A stretch of DNA of 64,000 nucleotides from Flavobacterium amniphilum (GTDB lineage Bacteria; Bacteroidota; Bacteroidia; Flavobacteriales; Flavobacteriaceae), in the NCBI RefSeq assembly GCF_023634845.1, contig NZ_JAMLJL010000010.1, forward strand, positions 122,477 through 186,476. Reading direction: 5' to 3'. Of the stretch, positions 11,801 through 21,510 are shown one piece after another. The translations under genes were made by a program, and so were the position numbers. The notes beneath the pieces were generated by a model. That model was not told where the DNA came from. It was given only the letters and a program-made list of their open reading frames with translations, and did not search any database. Positions within the stretch are counted from its first letter, which is position 1, and the number at the start of each line of letters is the position of its first letter.

Positions 11801-12730
11801 GGTGAATGGTCTGCGGATGCTTCAAATCCTGCGGTAACCACTATCGATACACCAAGTAACAAAACAGCTACTGTTTCAGGATTTGCAACTCCGGGTGTTT
11901 ATATCTATCATTGGAAAACCCGCTATTGTGATTCTACCGTGACTGTTACTTATCAAGGTGTTACAACACTTCCGACAGTTACAGCACAAGTTGACTACTG
12001 TTCGAATCAAACGGCGACTGCTTTAACAGCTGTGGCTCCGGCTAATCATACTTTACTTTGGTTTACGCAACCAACAGGGGGTACAGGTTCAACTACGGCT
12101 CCAATTCCGGATACGTCAGTTACAGGTTCAGTAATTTACTATGTAAGTGCAGTTGATGCTAACGGATGTATTGGCCCAAGAGCTGCTATTGAAGTGACGG
12201 TTAACCCAACCGTTGTTCCGAATGTAGGCTTCAGTTACGACAACGTATTGTTCTGTAAAAATGATCCAAATCCGGTGATAACAATAGATCCGAATTTTAC
12301 TTCGGGTGGTACTTTTAGCGCACAGCCTAACGGATTGGATATCGATTCGGTAACTGGTGAAATCAATTTATTGGGAAGTTCAGGTGGTGCTTATACGGTT
12401 ACTTATGAAATTCTGCAGAACGGATGTACTAATGCAGCATCGAATTCAGTTTCGCTGACCATTGATGCTTCTTGTGTGGACATTCCAAGAGGTATTTCAC
12501 CAAACAATGACGGAAGCAATGAAACTTTTGATTTAACGGGATTAGATGTAAGAAGCTTGATTATATACAACCGCTACGGAACTGAAGTGTATGCTTTCAG
12601 CGGAAATTATACAACACAATGGAAAGGTCAGTCCAATAAAGGGGAAAAATTACCGGATGGTACTTATTTCTATACTGTTACAAAAGCTGACGGATCAACT
12701 GTGACCGGTTGGGTATACATTAACAGATAA
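5861..12730 (+). CDS. Giant multidomain surface protein with type B T9SS sorting domain
   Basis: A 2,289-residue secreted protein. The N-terminus has a long basic leader and hydrophobic segment ending VASAQ; an alternative ATG at ~5,935 (MAILMIF) would give a more ordinary signal peptide. Roughly six fibronectin type III-like modules (SWT ... TGLTPSTRYEFYVRAxC ... WxGPxxFxT) alternate with jelly-roll modules of the FExxxxxCW ... NDWLISPxF type. A PPC-like module lies near nt 10,770-11,200 and Ig/PKD-like modules precede the C-terminus. The last ~80 residues (SPNNDGSNETFDLTGL ... GWVYINR) are the gliding-associated C-terminal domain (type B sorting signal). It directly precedes the porP/sprF-like and porE-like genes, the usual arrangement for type B substrates that need a partner SprF protein. 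Adhesion is inferred. Confidence 0.88.
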   Translation: MRKEVHISNWLFLSRFFLQFRKNYGMAILMIFTFGLFSNVASAQLNLEDFSGGIPATWAITSSQTVTNNWIATTPAEGYLGTPGAKVNPALNNTVGTTAEYFLISPQFTTPNNPEIRFWTKQGSFVNKGAVYQLRLSTATQPDISSFNVVVASWTEAQLNTPATTYAEKIVPLPSIPQGIPVYLAFVAVTNQDASNLSGTSGDIWFVDNVRVIESCAKVAGITSIMSANSGNINWTHPLANNFEIQIGDENFAPAATGTPVNGTSFNATNLTTAGTPPLNNGTTYDVYIKTICDATTASGWAGPFKITTAKLGLSCATPIVIPANISTTPYVLSTNLDTFHDTQNYTPLDSESLSCQPFGSTQNWLYGDHAFLSYTPATSGLVNVNMAVTTNYSTGCYNNLSSVFIFDSCNIGTTANCLGSITTGQSSGATSGQIQNMYMLAGQTYYFVISSPFPHSDTQPGASICFTFTLSQPSCPIPSGLSYNNLTQTSATFSWDNPQNLVSNWEYVVKTSPVTPNGTDVINPAGTNSNNPSPVLTAATTYYVYVRSVCGGTPGAWSAPLTFRTPCNILPLPYCNGFEDSAKNDCWSQLNLNNDSDFFHFGNNGFNEPVAKLRTSNAGTNTNDMLISPQFHLDGVTQKRLRFKYNIYGNWGLIVDNPTGGPGSFEVKISTTGIGGQNFTTTVVPLASYTTAYNFIEMVVPLPNIVGDINIAWIIPSGANQTGTWIYIDDVCIEDLPACSEPSYPIVNVSSITSTSAQVSWTNGYNSSQWELVAQPLGTGTPTTPPATGAVVNIVNTNPYTITGLDPSTRYEFYVRTYCSSTLQSTWAGPANFNTLCIAQPTPYYESFNDTDVNTKKFCWSTNNVDDDPAEWRISGTEASIYPQPVNFFEPFASYNDWLISAPVNAVGAKRVRFKYRVVTSPFFPAPRGNFEVLMSSTPDFSTYTTLIPMHDFANPSFMEDSVLFNGTGVTYFAFRLPPNMSDPSNTGIIVVDDFVVENAPPCPNPSHLTVSNVTSSTANMSWTAGNVENKWEIVIQQQGGGIPTGSGTTVNNTPSYNATGLTPDRPYEYYIRAVCNATESSEWVGPVVFRTACNPLQTPFFETFDTTSSTESCWKIVNDNADGNSWSLNQTVQPIAGDQMAALFTGMNGDNNDWLITPTLKARAGQRLRFSYKVYNNFFEEDLKVMLSTGGTATSQFSTILYENNYATTTDASGTTAGSNTITVASSQRVRVGDRVYIPDFPIPYGTTVIAKNGLTITLSENATVTQAGVLHVEFIHEVINNEETREMVINLTDITSPTDINIGFHTPFYPANPWNYRGQYTFIDNVIVEDIPVCPPVINLVNGNITDTTAIINWGVAGTETSWELSVQPFGTPAPVGSTLPQYLHTASAHPYTVTGLTPSTRYQVYVRAVCSGSSQSTWVGPIDILTKCDMANVCQYTISLSNGNTGQVYRGLNVVQNGTVIQTLTFPIDAPNQPTVLDHQVFLCTGVEFSLYWDGSGSGTQYSEAQAVIKDQSGNVVWTSPLGLGTINTNIYTGTATCGAITCPQPTNLTVSNTGVLSWTSGGSETQWEVAIQPLGHGTIPQSGVVISNGIPSYTPQASDFFYPLAGTNEYFVRAVCGSSKSYWTGPKVFIKNDEPTTAIRLQVNSNGTCSSQGTNASFIGATASNIPTTCGGTNGGDIWYEFVATSKVHTVELSNFNPGSYYTSSYQGVWPKVMMSLYEVQSNGSLVEKACSDNNSLVTMYSSELVVGNTYKVRLTLNASGPNDKRFDICVSAPADTCNMNAFNYSFEKLPMQNVTGISTIIDATVIPGWRVNTDWQTVFYQESTLGDAIAYEGGQYLQLTQDGADDWDPNDPNIKGLYKDFDTSEITVMDYSFASATRRTNGTGTTVQLFAGPPSGPFTVIAEDHADSLIWDLIQGSYTVPNGQTKTRFIFRVVENAIGHILDAANFKANIRVKNDAITLGCSQASTLVEAEGIGEWSADASNPAVTTIDTPSNKTATVSGFATPGVYIYHWKTRYCDSTVTVTYQGVTTLPTVTAQVDYCSNQTATALTAVAPANHTLLWFTQPTGGTGSTTAPIPDTSVTGSVIYYVSAVDANGCIGPRAAIEVTVNPTVVPNVGFSYDNVLFCKNDPNPVITIDPNFTSGGTFSAQPNGLDIDSVTGEINLLGSSGGAYTVTYEILQNGCTNAASNSVSLTIDASCVDIPRGISPNNDGSNETFDLTGLDVRSLIIYNRYGTEVYAFSGNYTTQWKGQSNKGEKLPDGTYFYTVTKADGSTVTGWVYINR

Positions 12731-12752
12731 TGAATCAATGAGTTAAATGAAG

Positions 12753-12790
12753 AACAGTCTGTCTGTTATATGCCATTCAGGCAGACTGTT
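12753..12790 (+). other. Intergenic hairpin between adhesin and porP/sprF-like gene
   Basis: AACAGTCTGTCTG pairs with CAGGCAGACTGTT (13 bp, one T-G) across a 12-nt loop. No T-run follows, so it may be an mRNA-processing or partial attenuation element rather than a full terminator; the downstream gene starts 27 nt later. Confidence 0.45.
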
Positions 12791-12817
12791 ATTAACAATA
12801 TAAAGCAATAGCTCACA

Positions 12818-13753
12818 ATGAAAAAAATATATTTAGCCTCGATAGTAATGACGATGTTATGGTTTGATGTAAAGGCACAACAAGACCCGCATTATACACA
12901 GTACATGTATAATATGAACGTCATGAATCCTGCTTATGCAGGCTCAAAAGAGAACTTATCAGTTGGATTATTGTACAGACAGCAATGGGTAAACATTGAT
13001 GGAGCGCCAAAAACAGCTACTTTGTCGGTACACGGTCCTGTAGGTAAGAATGTTGGATTAGGGCTTTCTGTTATTTCAGATAAAATTGGTCCGGTTGATG
13101 AAAACAATATTTACGCAGATTTCTCCTATACGTTAAATCTGGGAGGAAATCATAAGCTGGCAATGGGAATCAAGGCGGGAGCAACCTTACACAAAATTGG
13201 TTTGTTCTCTGATATCGGTGACGGTCATATCCAGGATTCAGGTGATGCTGCCTTCAGTGAAAATACGAATAAAGCTTATTTGAACATTGGTTCCGGATTG
13301 TTTTACTATTCTAAAAACTACTATTTGGCTTTTTCAGTACCAAATATGTTGAACAGTAAGCATCTTGATGTTACTAAAAACGGTCAGGAATACCACTTTG
13401 GAAGTGAGACGCAACATTACTTCCTAACGGGCGGTTATGTGTTTAACCTTTCGGAACAAACGAAATTCAAGCCTTCCTTCATGATGAAATCGGCGTTTAG
13501 CGCACCTGTATCGTTTGACTTGTCTGCTAACTTTCTGTTTTTTGAAAAGTTTGAAGCAGGAGCAACTTACCGAATGGATGATTCTTTCGGAGCCATGGTG
13601 AATTATGCTATTACACCAGGTTTAAGAATTGGGTATGCCTACGATCATATTGTTTCCGATTTAAAAATCGCAGCTACTTCTTCACATGAAGTAATGCTTT
13701 TGTTTGATCTGAATTTCCCGAAAAAAGTTTCGATTTCACCAAGATTCTTCTAA
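12818..13753 (+). CDS. PorP/SprF family T9SS outer-membrane protein
   Basis: A 311-residue protein with a signal peptide ending near VKAQ, followed by the family hallmark QDPHYTQYMYN ... NPAYAGS and then alternating amphipathic strands typical of a 14-strand barrel, ending in Phe (SPRFF). Members of this family (SprF in Flavobacterium johnsoniae, PorP in Porphyromonas) act with the T9SS to export or anchor a particular large partner protein, commonly encoded next door. The flanking genes are two type B substrates and a PorE-like protein, so this is most likely a dedicated SprF paralogue for the upstream 2,289-residue protein rather than the core PorP. It lies 16 bases from the next gene, in one operon. 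Confidence 0.9.
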   Translation: MKKIYLASIVMTMLWFDVKAQQDPHYTQYMYNMNVMNPAYAGSKENLSVGLLYRQQWVNIDGAPKTATLSVHGPVGKNVGLGLSVISDKIGPVDENNIYADFSYTLNLGGNHKLAMGIKAGATLHKIGLFSDIGDGHIQDSGDAAFSENTNKAYLNIGSGLFYYSKNYYLAFSVPNMLNSKHLDVTKNGQEYHFGSETQHYFLTGGYVFNLSEQTKFKPSFMMKSAFSAPVSFDLSANFLFFEKFEAGATYRMDDSFGAMVNYAITPGLRIGYAYDHIVSDLKIAATSSHEVMLLFDLNFPKKVSISPRFF

Positions 13754-13769
13754 CCTAAACGACAAAACA

Positions 13770-15641
13770 ATGAAAAAAAGATATATAACAATGGGTTTAT
13801 TGTTGCTTTTGACGGTAAGTTACGGGCAGGATAAATCTACCGAAAGGGCCGATAAGTTTTTTGAAAGTTACCAATACATCAATGCAATTGGTGAATATTC
13901 TAAACTGGCAGGCGGAAAAGGAGCTAACAGCTATGTGTATACAAGACTGGCTGATAGTTATTACAATGTTTTCAATACGGAAGAAGCTGTAAAATGGTAT
14001 GCAAAAGCTGTTGAAGGAAAAGTTGATCCTGAAACGCATTACCGTTATGCACAATCTTTGAAAACATTAGGGAAATACCATGAAGCCAATCAGCAAATGG
14101 ATGCTTTTGCCGCACAAATGTCTAATGATTCAAGAGCAATCGAGCATAAATCAAATCCAAATTACATCCCAAGTCTGGGAAGCAAATCGAAACTGTTTGA
14201 TGTAGCTACAACTAATATTCAAACTAAAACGGAAAGTGATTTCGGTGCGGTATTGGCTAACGATAATACGCTGTATTTTGTGAGTACGCGGAATTCAGGG
14301 AATAAGAAGGATAAATGGGCTAACCAGCCCTATGTTGATATTTTTCAATCGGTTAGGGGAGAAGACGGTAATTTGTCTGAACCGAAAGCTGTTAATGAGT
14401 TGAATACTGCTTTTCATGACGGTCCGGTAGCCATAAGTGCAGATGGAAACACGATGTTTTTTGCAAGAGACGGTCACAGTGGGGGACAATTCGGAAAAGA
14501 CAAAAAAAGCAATGTAAAAGTTGGTCAGCAAGGATTGTATAAAGCGGTAAAGGTTGACGGAAAATGGACAAATATCGAAGCATTGCCATTCAACAGTACG
14601 GCTTATTCGGTGACACACCCTGCTTTGAGCAAAGACGGAATGACTTTATATTTTGCTTCTAATATGCCGGGAGGATTGGGCGAATCAGATATCTGGAAAG
14701 TGTCGGTCGTCGGAAATCAATACGGAAGTCCTCAAAATCTGGGAGATCAGATAAACACACCGGGAAAAGAAAGTTTTCCGTTCGTAACCGGGGATAACGT
14801 ATTGTATTTTGCTTCATCAGGGAGACAAGGTTTTGGAGGATTGGATGTTTTCAAATCCGACTTGAATTCCTCGGATAAAGCCCAAAATGTGGGAAAACCT
14901 GTTAATACCGAAAAAGACGATTTCTCTTTTAGTTTCAACACCACGCTGAATACCGGTTACTTTTCTTCAAACCGAAACGGAACGGATGCTATTTATACCG
15001 CAATTCCGGTTTGTAAAGCAGAAGCGATAGCTTTGGTAACCAATAAAAAAACGGGGTTGGTTTTAGCAAACGTGACGGTTGCTATTTTGGATGATAAAGG
15101 AAACACAATCACAACAAAACAAACTGATAATTCAGGTAAAGTGAGTTATGATGTGGAATGTAGTGCAGCTTATGAATTCAGGGTTTCAGCCGAAAATTTT
15201 GATGCAGCTTCTTATCCGGTTGCAAAAACCAAAGAGGGTGAAAATTTAACAGAAGCAAAATTGTCCCCTGTTGAGGTGATCATCACTGATACCGAAGTGC
15301 TGTTGGCTCCGATTTATTTTGAATTCAATAAAAGTAATATCACTGCTCAGGGAGCGGGTGAACTCGATAAGCTAGTAAAAGTTATGAATGATCATCCGTC
15401 AATGGTGATCCTTGTTAAATCACATACAGATACCAAAGGACGTGCAGCTTATAACCTGAACCTTTCGGAACAGCGTGCGCAATCTACGGTTCAATACATC
15501 ATTTCAAAAGGAATATCAAGTAGTAGAATTTCAGGAAAAGGTTTCGGTAGTTCTACACCAAAAATAAATTGCGGTTCAAACTGCACAGATGATGATCATG
15601 CTCAAAACAGACGTTCTGAATTCATGATTGTCAACAAGTAA
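13770..15641 (+). CDS. PorE-like OmpA-family protein (TPR, PD40 propeller, CRD, OmpA)
   Basis: A 623-residue exported protein with an N-terminal signal segment ending SYGQ and no lipobox Cys. TPR-like helices span residues ~20-110, a WD40/PD40 beta-propeller ~140-410 (repeats such as YFASxxPGGxGxxDIW), a carboxypeptidase-regulatory-like domain ~415-500, and a C-terminal OmpA domain ~515-623 with FEFNKSNI and the peptidoglycan-binding HTDxxGxxxYNxxLSExRA pattern. This domain order matches PorE of the T9SS, which tethers the secretion machinery to peptidoglycan. Its position directly after the PorP/SprF-like gene supports a partner role for that protein. PorE itself is a lipoprotein; this one appears not to be, which suggests a paralogue. 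Confidence 0.85.
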   Translation: MKKRYITMGLLLLLTVSYGQDKSTERADKFFESYQYINAIGEYSKLAGGKGANSYVYTRLADSYYNVFNTEEAVKWYAKAVEGKVDPETHYRYAQSLKTLGKYHEANQQMDAFAAQMSNDSRAIEHKSNPNYIPSLGSKSKLFDVATTNIQTKTESDFGAVLANDNTLYFVSTRNSGNKKDKWANQPYVDIFQSVRGEDGNLSEPKAVNELNTAFHDGPVAISADGNTMFFARDGHSGGQFGKDKKSNVKVGQQGLYKAVKVDGKWTNIEALPFNSTAYSVTHPALSKDGMTLYFASNMPGGLGESDIWKVSVVGNQYGSPQNLGDQINTPGKESFPFVTGDNVLYFASSGRQGFGGLDVFKSDLNSSDKAQNVGKPVNTEKDDFSFSFNTTLNTGYFSSNRNGTDAIYTAIPVCKAEAIALVTNKKTGLVLANVTVAILDDKGNTITTKQTDNSGKVSYDVECSAAYEFRVSAENFDAASYPVAKTKEGENLTEAKLSPVEVIITDTEVLLAPIYFEFNKSNITAQGAGELDKLVKVMNDHPSMVILVKSHTDTKGRAAYNLNLSEQRAQSTVQYIISKGISSSRISGKGFGSSTPKINCGSNCTDDDHAQNRRSEFMIVNK

Positions 15642-15672
15642 GACTGGTTTTTTTAATTTGTTTTTTAGTTGT

Positions 15673-15711
15673 GCCCTTCATGTCAGTAAAGCGGCGTGAA
15701 GGGCTTTTTTT
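15673..15711 (+). terminator. Rho-independent terminator after porE-like gene
   Basis: GCCCTTCATG pairs with CGTGAAGGGC (one T-G) around a 12-nt loop, followed by seven T. It closes the adhesin/porP/porE operon, so the next large gene probably has its own promoter. Confidence 0.85.
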
Positions 15712-15762
15712 AAGACTGTTTCATACAGTCGGAAATTATCATTATTTCAAAAAAAGGATGCG

Positions 15763-18700
15763 ATGAGAAAGATGTTTATGTTATTGACAGTGCTGTTTTT
15801 TGCTAACATGGGTTTAGCTCAAAATTTGCCAAATGATTGTGGTAATGCAATCATAGTTTGCGGAAATGGTAATTTCAGTTCGAATGCCACAGGTATAGGA
15901 AATACACAGGAAGTTTCTTCATGCGGCGGTTCTGAACATAATTCGTTATGGATTAAAATTAATATAGTGCAATCCGGTACATTAGGTATGGACCTGATTC
16001 CGAATGATCCTGCGATTGGAGTTGATTATGATTTCTGGGTTTACGGACCAAACAGATCTTGCGGTAGCTTGGGAACACCAATCCGTTGTGCCACATCAAA
16101 TCCACAGTCTTTGAACGCCGGTAATAATCATACCGGAATGACTTTGCCTAACGGATTTACACAGGTTGGACCGGGAGCCACAAACCCTGGTAACAGTGAC
16201 GGTTATGTGCGGTCATTGGATGTTTTAGCCGGTCAGTCTTATTATATCGCTATTGACAGGCCGCATGGTGACGGAGGTTTCGAAATACGATGGACGGGCA
16301 CTGCAACGGCTGGAAGCGGTGCTTTTGCCAGTTCTCCGACGGCAAACAGTATTGGGGAACTTAAAACCTGCAGTGTAACACCGGATGTTGGGATTTTTGA
16401 TCTTAACTCGGTAAGAAGCCTGATAAACCCAGATTTGGTTAACAATACGGTAAATTTTTATAAAACTTTGGCTAATGCGGTTGACGGTGTTTTGCCGCTT
16501 GCGAATTTTATTGCTAATGATCCAGGTGTAAATCCACAAAAAATCTACGCTAAAGTTGTAAATAATACCTCAGGTTGTTTTACGATAACCGATTTCAATT
16601 TAAGAGTCTATCCAATTCCTTTAGCTGATATGTCGGTTTCAACGACAAACGTTTGCATGGGAAGTAATGTGGGTGTTACTTTTACCGGTACTCCTGGTGC
16701 AACAGTTGAATATAGAATCAACGGCGGAATATTGCAAAGAGGGTTACTTAATGCTTCGGGAATATTTGTATTAACACAAGCTGTTTCTTCGAATACCACT
16801 TATACATTGGAAAGTACGCGAATCCTTGATAATAACAACAATACGCTGTGTTCAAGAGTTGAAAATGAAACAATCACAGTTACAACCTATCAAAATACGC
16901 CTGTTTTTACACAACTAGCTGCAATTTGTTCGGGAGATGCATTGGCTCCATTGCCAACAACTTCTAACAACGGAATCAATGGATTTTGGTTACCAGCAAT
17001 CAATAATACAGTCACTACTACTTATACATTTACACCTTCACCGGGTCAATGTGCGGTTCCGGTTACCATGACGATTGATGTGAACCCAACGATTATTCCT
17101 GATTTTGCCCAAGTAGCTCCAATTTGTGCGGGTGATGCATTGGCGCCACTGCCTATTACTTCAACTAATGGAGTGACTGGAAGTTGGTCACCTGCAATAA
17201 GCAATAACACTACCACAACTTATACGTTTACGCCTTCGGGTGGAGTTTGTACACGTACAGCTTCAATGACTATTGTGGTGAATCAAAAGGTTACACCAAC
17301 ATTCACACAGGTTGGGGCAATATGTTCAGGTCAAATTTTGGCTCCATTGCCAACAATTTCAAACAATGGAGTAAATGGAACCTGGTCACCGTCATTAAAC
17401 AACGCGTCAACTACAACGTATACATTTACACCGGCAAACGGACAATGTGCTGTCTCAACCACTATGACAGTTACTGTTAATCCTACTCCGGTTTTAAGTG
17501 TTACAAATAATAGCCCTTCGATTTGTTCAGGGAATCAGGTTAATGTTTTACTGACTTGTCCCAATGTTCCCGGAGCGACGATCCATTGGCAATATTTGTC
17601 GGCTTCAGTTGCTACAGGCGGAACTTCGGGAAGTGGGGTGGGACCAATTTCCTTAACCGATTTAATAACATTGTCAAACACGATTTTAGTACCAACAGTT
17701 GTGAGTTTTAATGTTTATGCAGAATCAGGCTGTTCAAGTGCGACCCAGCAGGTTGATATAACAGTTTATCCAAAACCAACTGTGACTTTTACTGTGGCTA
17801 ATAATACAATTTGTTCAGGTGGTGCGGTATCTATTAATCTTGATTCACCGAATACAGGAGTTACATTTGATTGGACTGTAATACAAACAGGAGTAACCGG
17901 TGGAACCAGTCAGACAAATGTCGGGAATTCAGCATCAGCTGAAATAACCAATATTTTAACAGCAACAGGAACTAATTCAGGAACGGTGACGTATACAATC
18001 ACACCTAAAATGGGTTCTTGCTATGGCGATCCAAAAATGATAACGGTTAATGTAAATCCAATCCCTACGGCTGTTTACGGAAGTAATCCTCCAGCCATAT
18101 GCAGTGGGCAGAGTGCCTCCATAACAATGTCAAGCCCGAATGGGAATGCAGTATTTCAATGGAGTTTGGTGTTGAATGGAGTGTCTGTGCAGGGTGGAGT
18201 TCTTAGTGGAACATCAACTTCTAACACATTTACTATTAGTGATACTTTCACAGCAACCGGTAATGCAATCGGTACTGCCGAATATACTGTTACACCAGTG
18301 ATGGGTGGCTGTAACGGAATACCAAAAATAGTTACGGTTACAGTAAATCCTTTACCGAGAATAACATTGACCGGTGGAGGAATTTGCCTGGATAAAAATG
18401 GTAATGTCTTGAATGCATTTTTATTGGATACCGGTTTGGGCAATACCGGCTACACTTTTATATGGCTACATAATGGAAATGTAATTCCGGGAGCAACAGG
18501 TAATACCTATTTAGTTGATCAATTAAGTGAAATTGGTGATTATTCGGTTCAGGTATCCAATGTTTGTACATCCGAAGCTGCGACTGCCACAGTTGAGGCT
18601 TTTTATGCAGCGGATCAGGCAAGTTATACCGTAAGTAATTATTTTGCAGAAAATCAAACGATAACCATTACTGTTGTTGGGCAAGGAAGTTATTTATATA

Positions 18701-19089
18701 GTTTGGACGGAGGCAGTTTTCAAGTCAGTAATGTCTTTTCAAATGTCCCAACAGGTGAACATTATGTGACTATTCATGATACAAACGGATGTACAGATAT
18801 TTTACTGGAAGATATTTTTACTATTGGATATCCAGAATATTTTACACCGAATGCAGACGGATATCACGATACCTGGAATATTTGGGCGTTGAAAGACCAA
18901 CCTAATTCAGAAGTAAATATTTTCGATCGTTATGGAAAAGTTCTTAAAACAATCAGACCGGACGGGGAAGGTTGGGACGGAACTTTTAACGGAAATGATT
19001 TGCCTTCAACCGATTACTGGTTTACCGTTAAGTTTAATGAAAATAACATTGAAAAAATATTCAGAGCCCATTTCTCTCTAAAGAGATAG
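15763..19089 (+). CDS. Large Ig/PKD-like repeat protein with type B T9SS sorting domain
   Basis: A 1,108-residue secreted protein with a clear signal peptide (MFMLLTVLFFANMGLAQ). The N-terminal ~190 residues are a Cys-containing beta-sandwich domain (NDCGNAIIVCGNG ... YYIAIDRPHGDGGFEI). Three near-identical ~70-residue modules follow at nt ~16,895-17,490 (ICSGxxLAPLPTxSNNGxxGxW ... TTTYTFTP), then three PKD-like modules (ICSGxxVxI ... YTITPxxGxCxGxPK) and an Ig-like module. The last ~85 residues (EYFTPNADGYHDTWNI ... FSLKR) form the gliding-associated type B sorting domain. It is likely a cell-surface filament or adhesin exported with the PorP/SprF-like protein encoded upstream; its ligand is not evident. 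Confidence 0.87.
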   Translation: MRKMFMLLTVLFFANMGLAQNLPNDCGNAIIVCGNGNFSSNATGIGNTQEVSSCGGSEHNSLWIKINIVQSGTLGMDLIPNDPAIGVDYDFWVYGPNRSCGSLGTPIRCATSNPQSLNAGNNHTGMTLPNGFTQVGPGATNPGNSDGYVRSLDVLAGQSYYIAIDRPHGDGGFEIRWTGTATAGSGAFASSPTANSIGELKTCSVTPDVGIFDLNSVRSLINPDLVNNTVNFYKTLANAVDGVLPLANFIANDPGVNPQKIYAKVVNNTSGCFTITDFNLRVYPIPLADMSVSTTNVCMGSNVGVTFTGTPGATVEYRINGGILQRGLLNASGIFVLTQAVSSNTTYTLESTRILDNNNNTLCSRVENETITVTTYQNTPVFTQLAAICSGDALAPLPTTSNNGINGFWLPAINNTVTTTYTFTPSPGQCAVPVTMTIDVNPTIIPDFAQVAPICAGDALAPLPITSTNGVTGSWSPAISNNTTTTYTFTPSGGVCTRTASMTIVVNQKVTPTFTQVGAICSGQILAPLPTISNNGVNGTWSPSLNNASTTTYTFTPANGQCAVSTTMTVTVNPTPVLSVTNNSPSICSGNQVNVLLTCPNVPGATIHWQYLSASVATGGTSGSGVGPISLTDLITLSNTILVPTVVSFNVYAESGCSSATQQVDITVYPKPTVTFTVANNTICSGGAVSINLDSPNTGVTFDWTVIQTGVTGGTSQTNVGNSASAEITNILTATGTNSGTVTYTITPKMGSCYGDPKMITVNVNPIPTAVYGSNPPAICSGQSASITMSSPNGNAVFQWSLVLNGVSVQGGVLSGTSTSNTFTISDTFTATGNAIGTAEYTVTPVMGGCNGIPKIVTVTVNPLPRITLTGGGICLDKNGNVLNAFLLDTGLGNTGYTFIWLHNGNVIPGATGNTYLVDQLSEIGDYSVQVSNVCTSEAATATVEAFYAADQASYTVSNYFAENQTITITVVGQGSYLYSLDGGSFQVSNVFSNVPTGEHYVTIHDTNGCTDILLEDIFTIGYPEYFTPNADGYHDTWNIWALKDQPNSEVNIFDRYGKVLKTIRPDGEGWDGTFNGNDLPSTDYWFTVKFNENNIEKIFRAHFSLKR

Positions 19090-19116
19090 CTATATAATTG
19101 CAATAAGTTAAGTAAG

Positions 19117-19145
19117 AAAAAACCACGCAAGTAGCGTGGTTTTTT
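19117..19145. terminator. Bidirectional terminator between convergent genes
   Basis: AAAAAACCACGC / GCGTGGTTTTTT is a perfect 12-bp stem with a 5-nt loop. It has a T-run on both strands and sits between the plus-strand surface protein and the minus-strand icd gene. Confidence 0.9.
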
Positions 19146-19170
19146 TGTTGTATATTTTTGATAAATCAGT

Positions 19171-21405
<2,235 letters not shown>

Positions 21406-21439
21406 TCAAAAATGTATGTACGTGTTAAAAAATGAGTAG

Positions 21440-21468
21440 CAAATATAGTTATTTCAACCCGAAACAAT
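21440..21468 (-). promoter_or_regulatory. Bacteroidota-type promoter of icd
   Basis: On the minus strand, ATTG is followed by 17 bases and then TATATTTG, matching the -33 TTG / -7 TAnnTTTG pattern of this phylum. The leader before the icd ATG would be about 40 nt. Confidence 0.65.
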
Positions 21469-21510
21469 GTTGTGAAAACAATAATAATTAGAAGGTTTTA
21501 TTGCTGAAAT

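Noticed and set aside
12753..12790. Rho-independent terminator after the type B adhesin
   Set aside because: The stem is good but no T-run follows, and the next gene starts 27 bases later in the same module.
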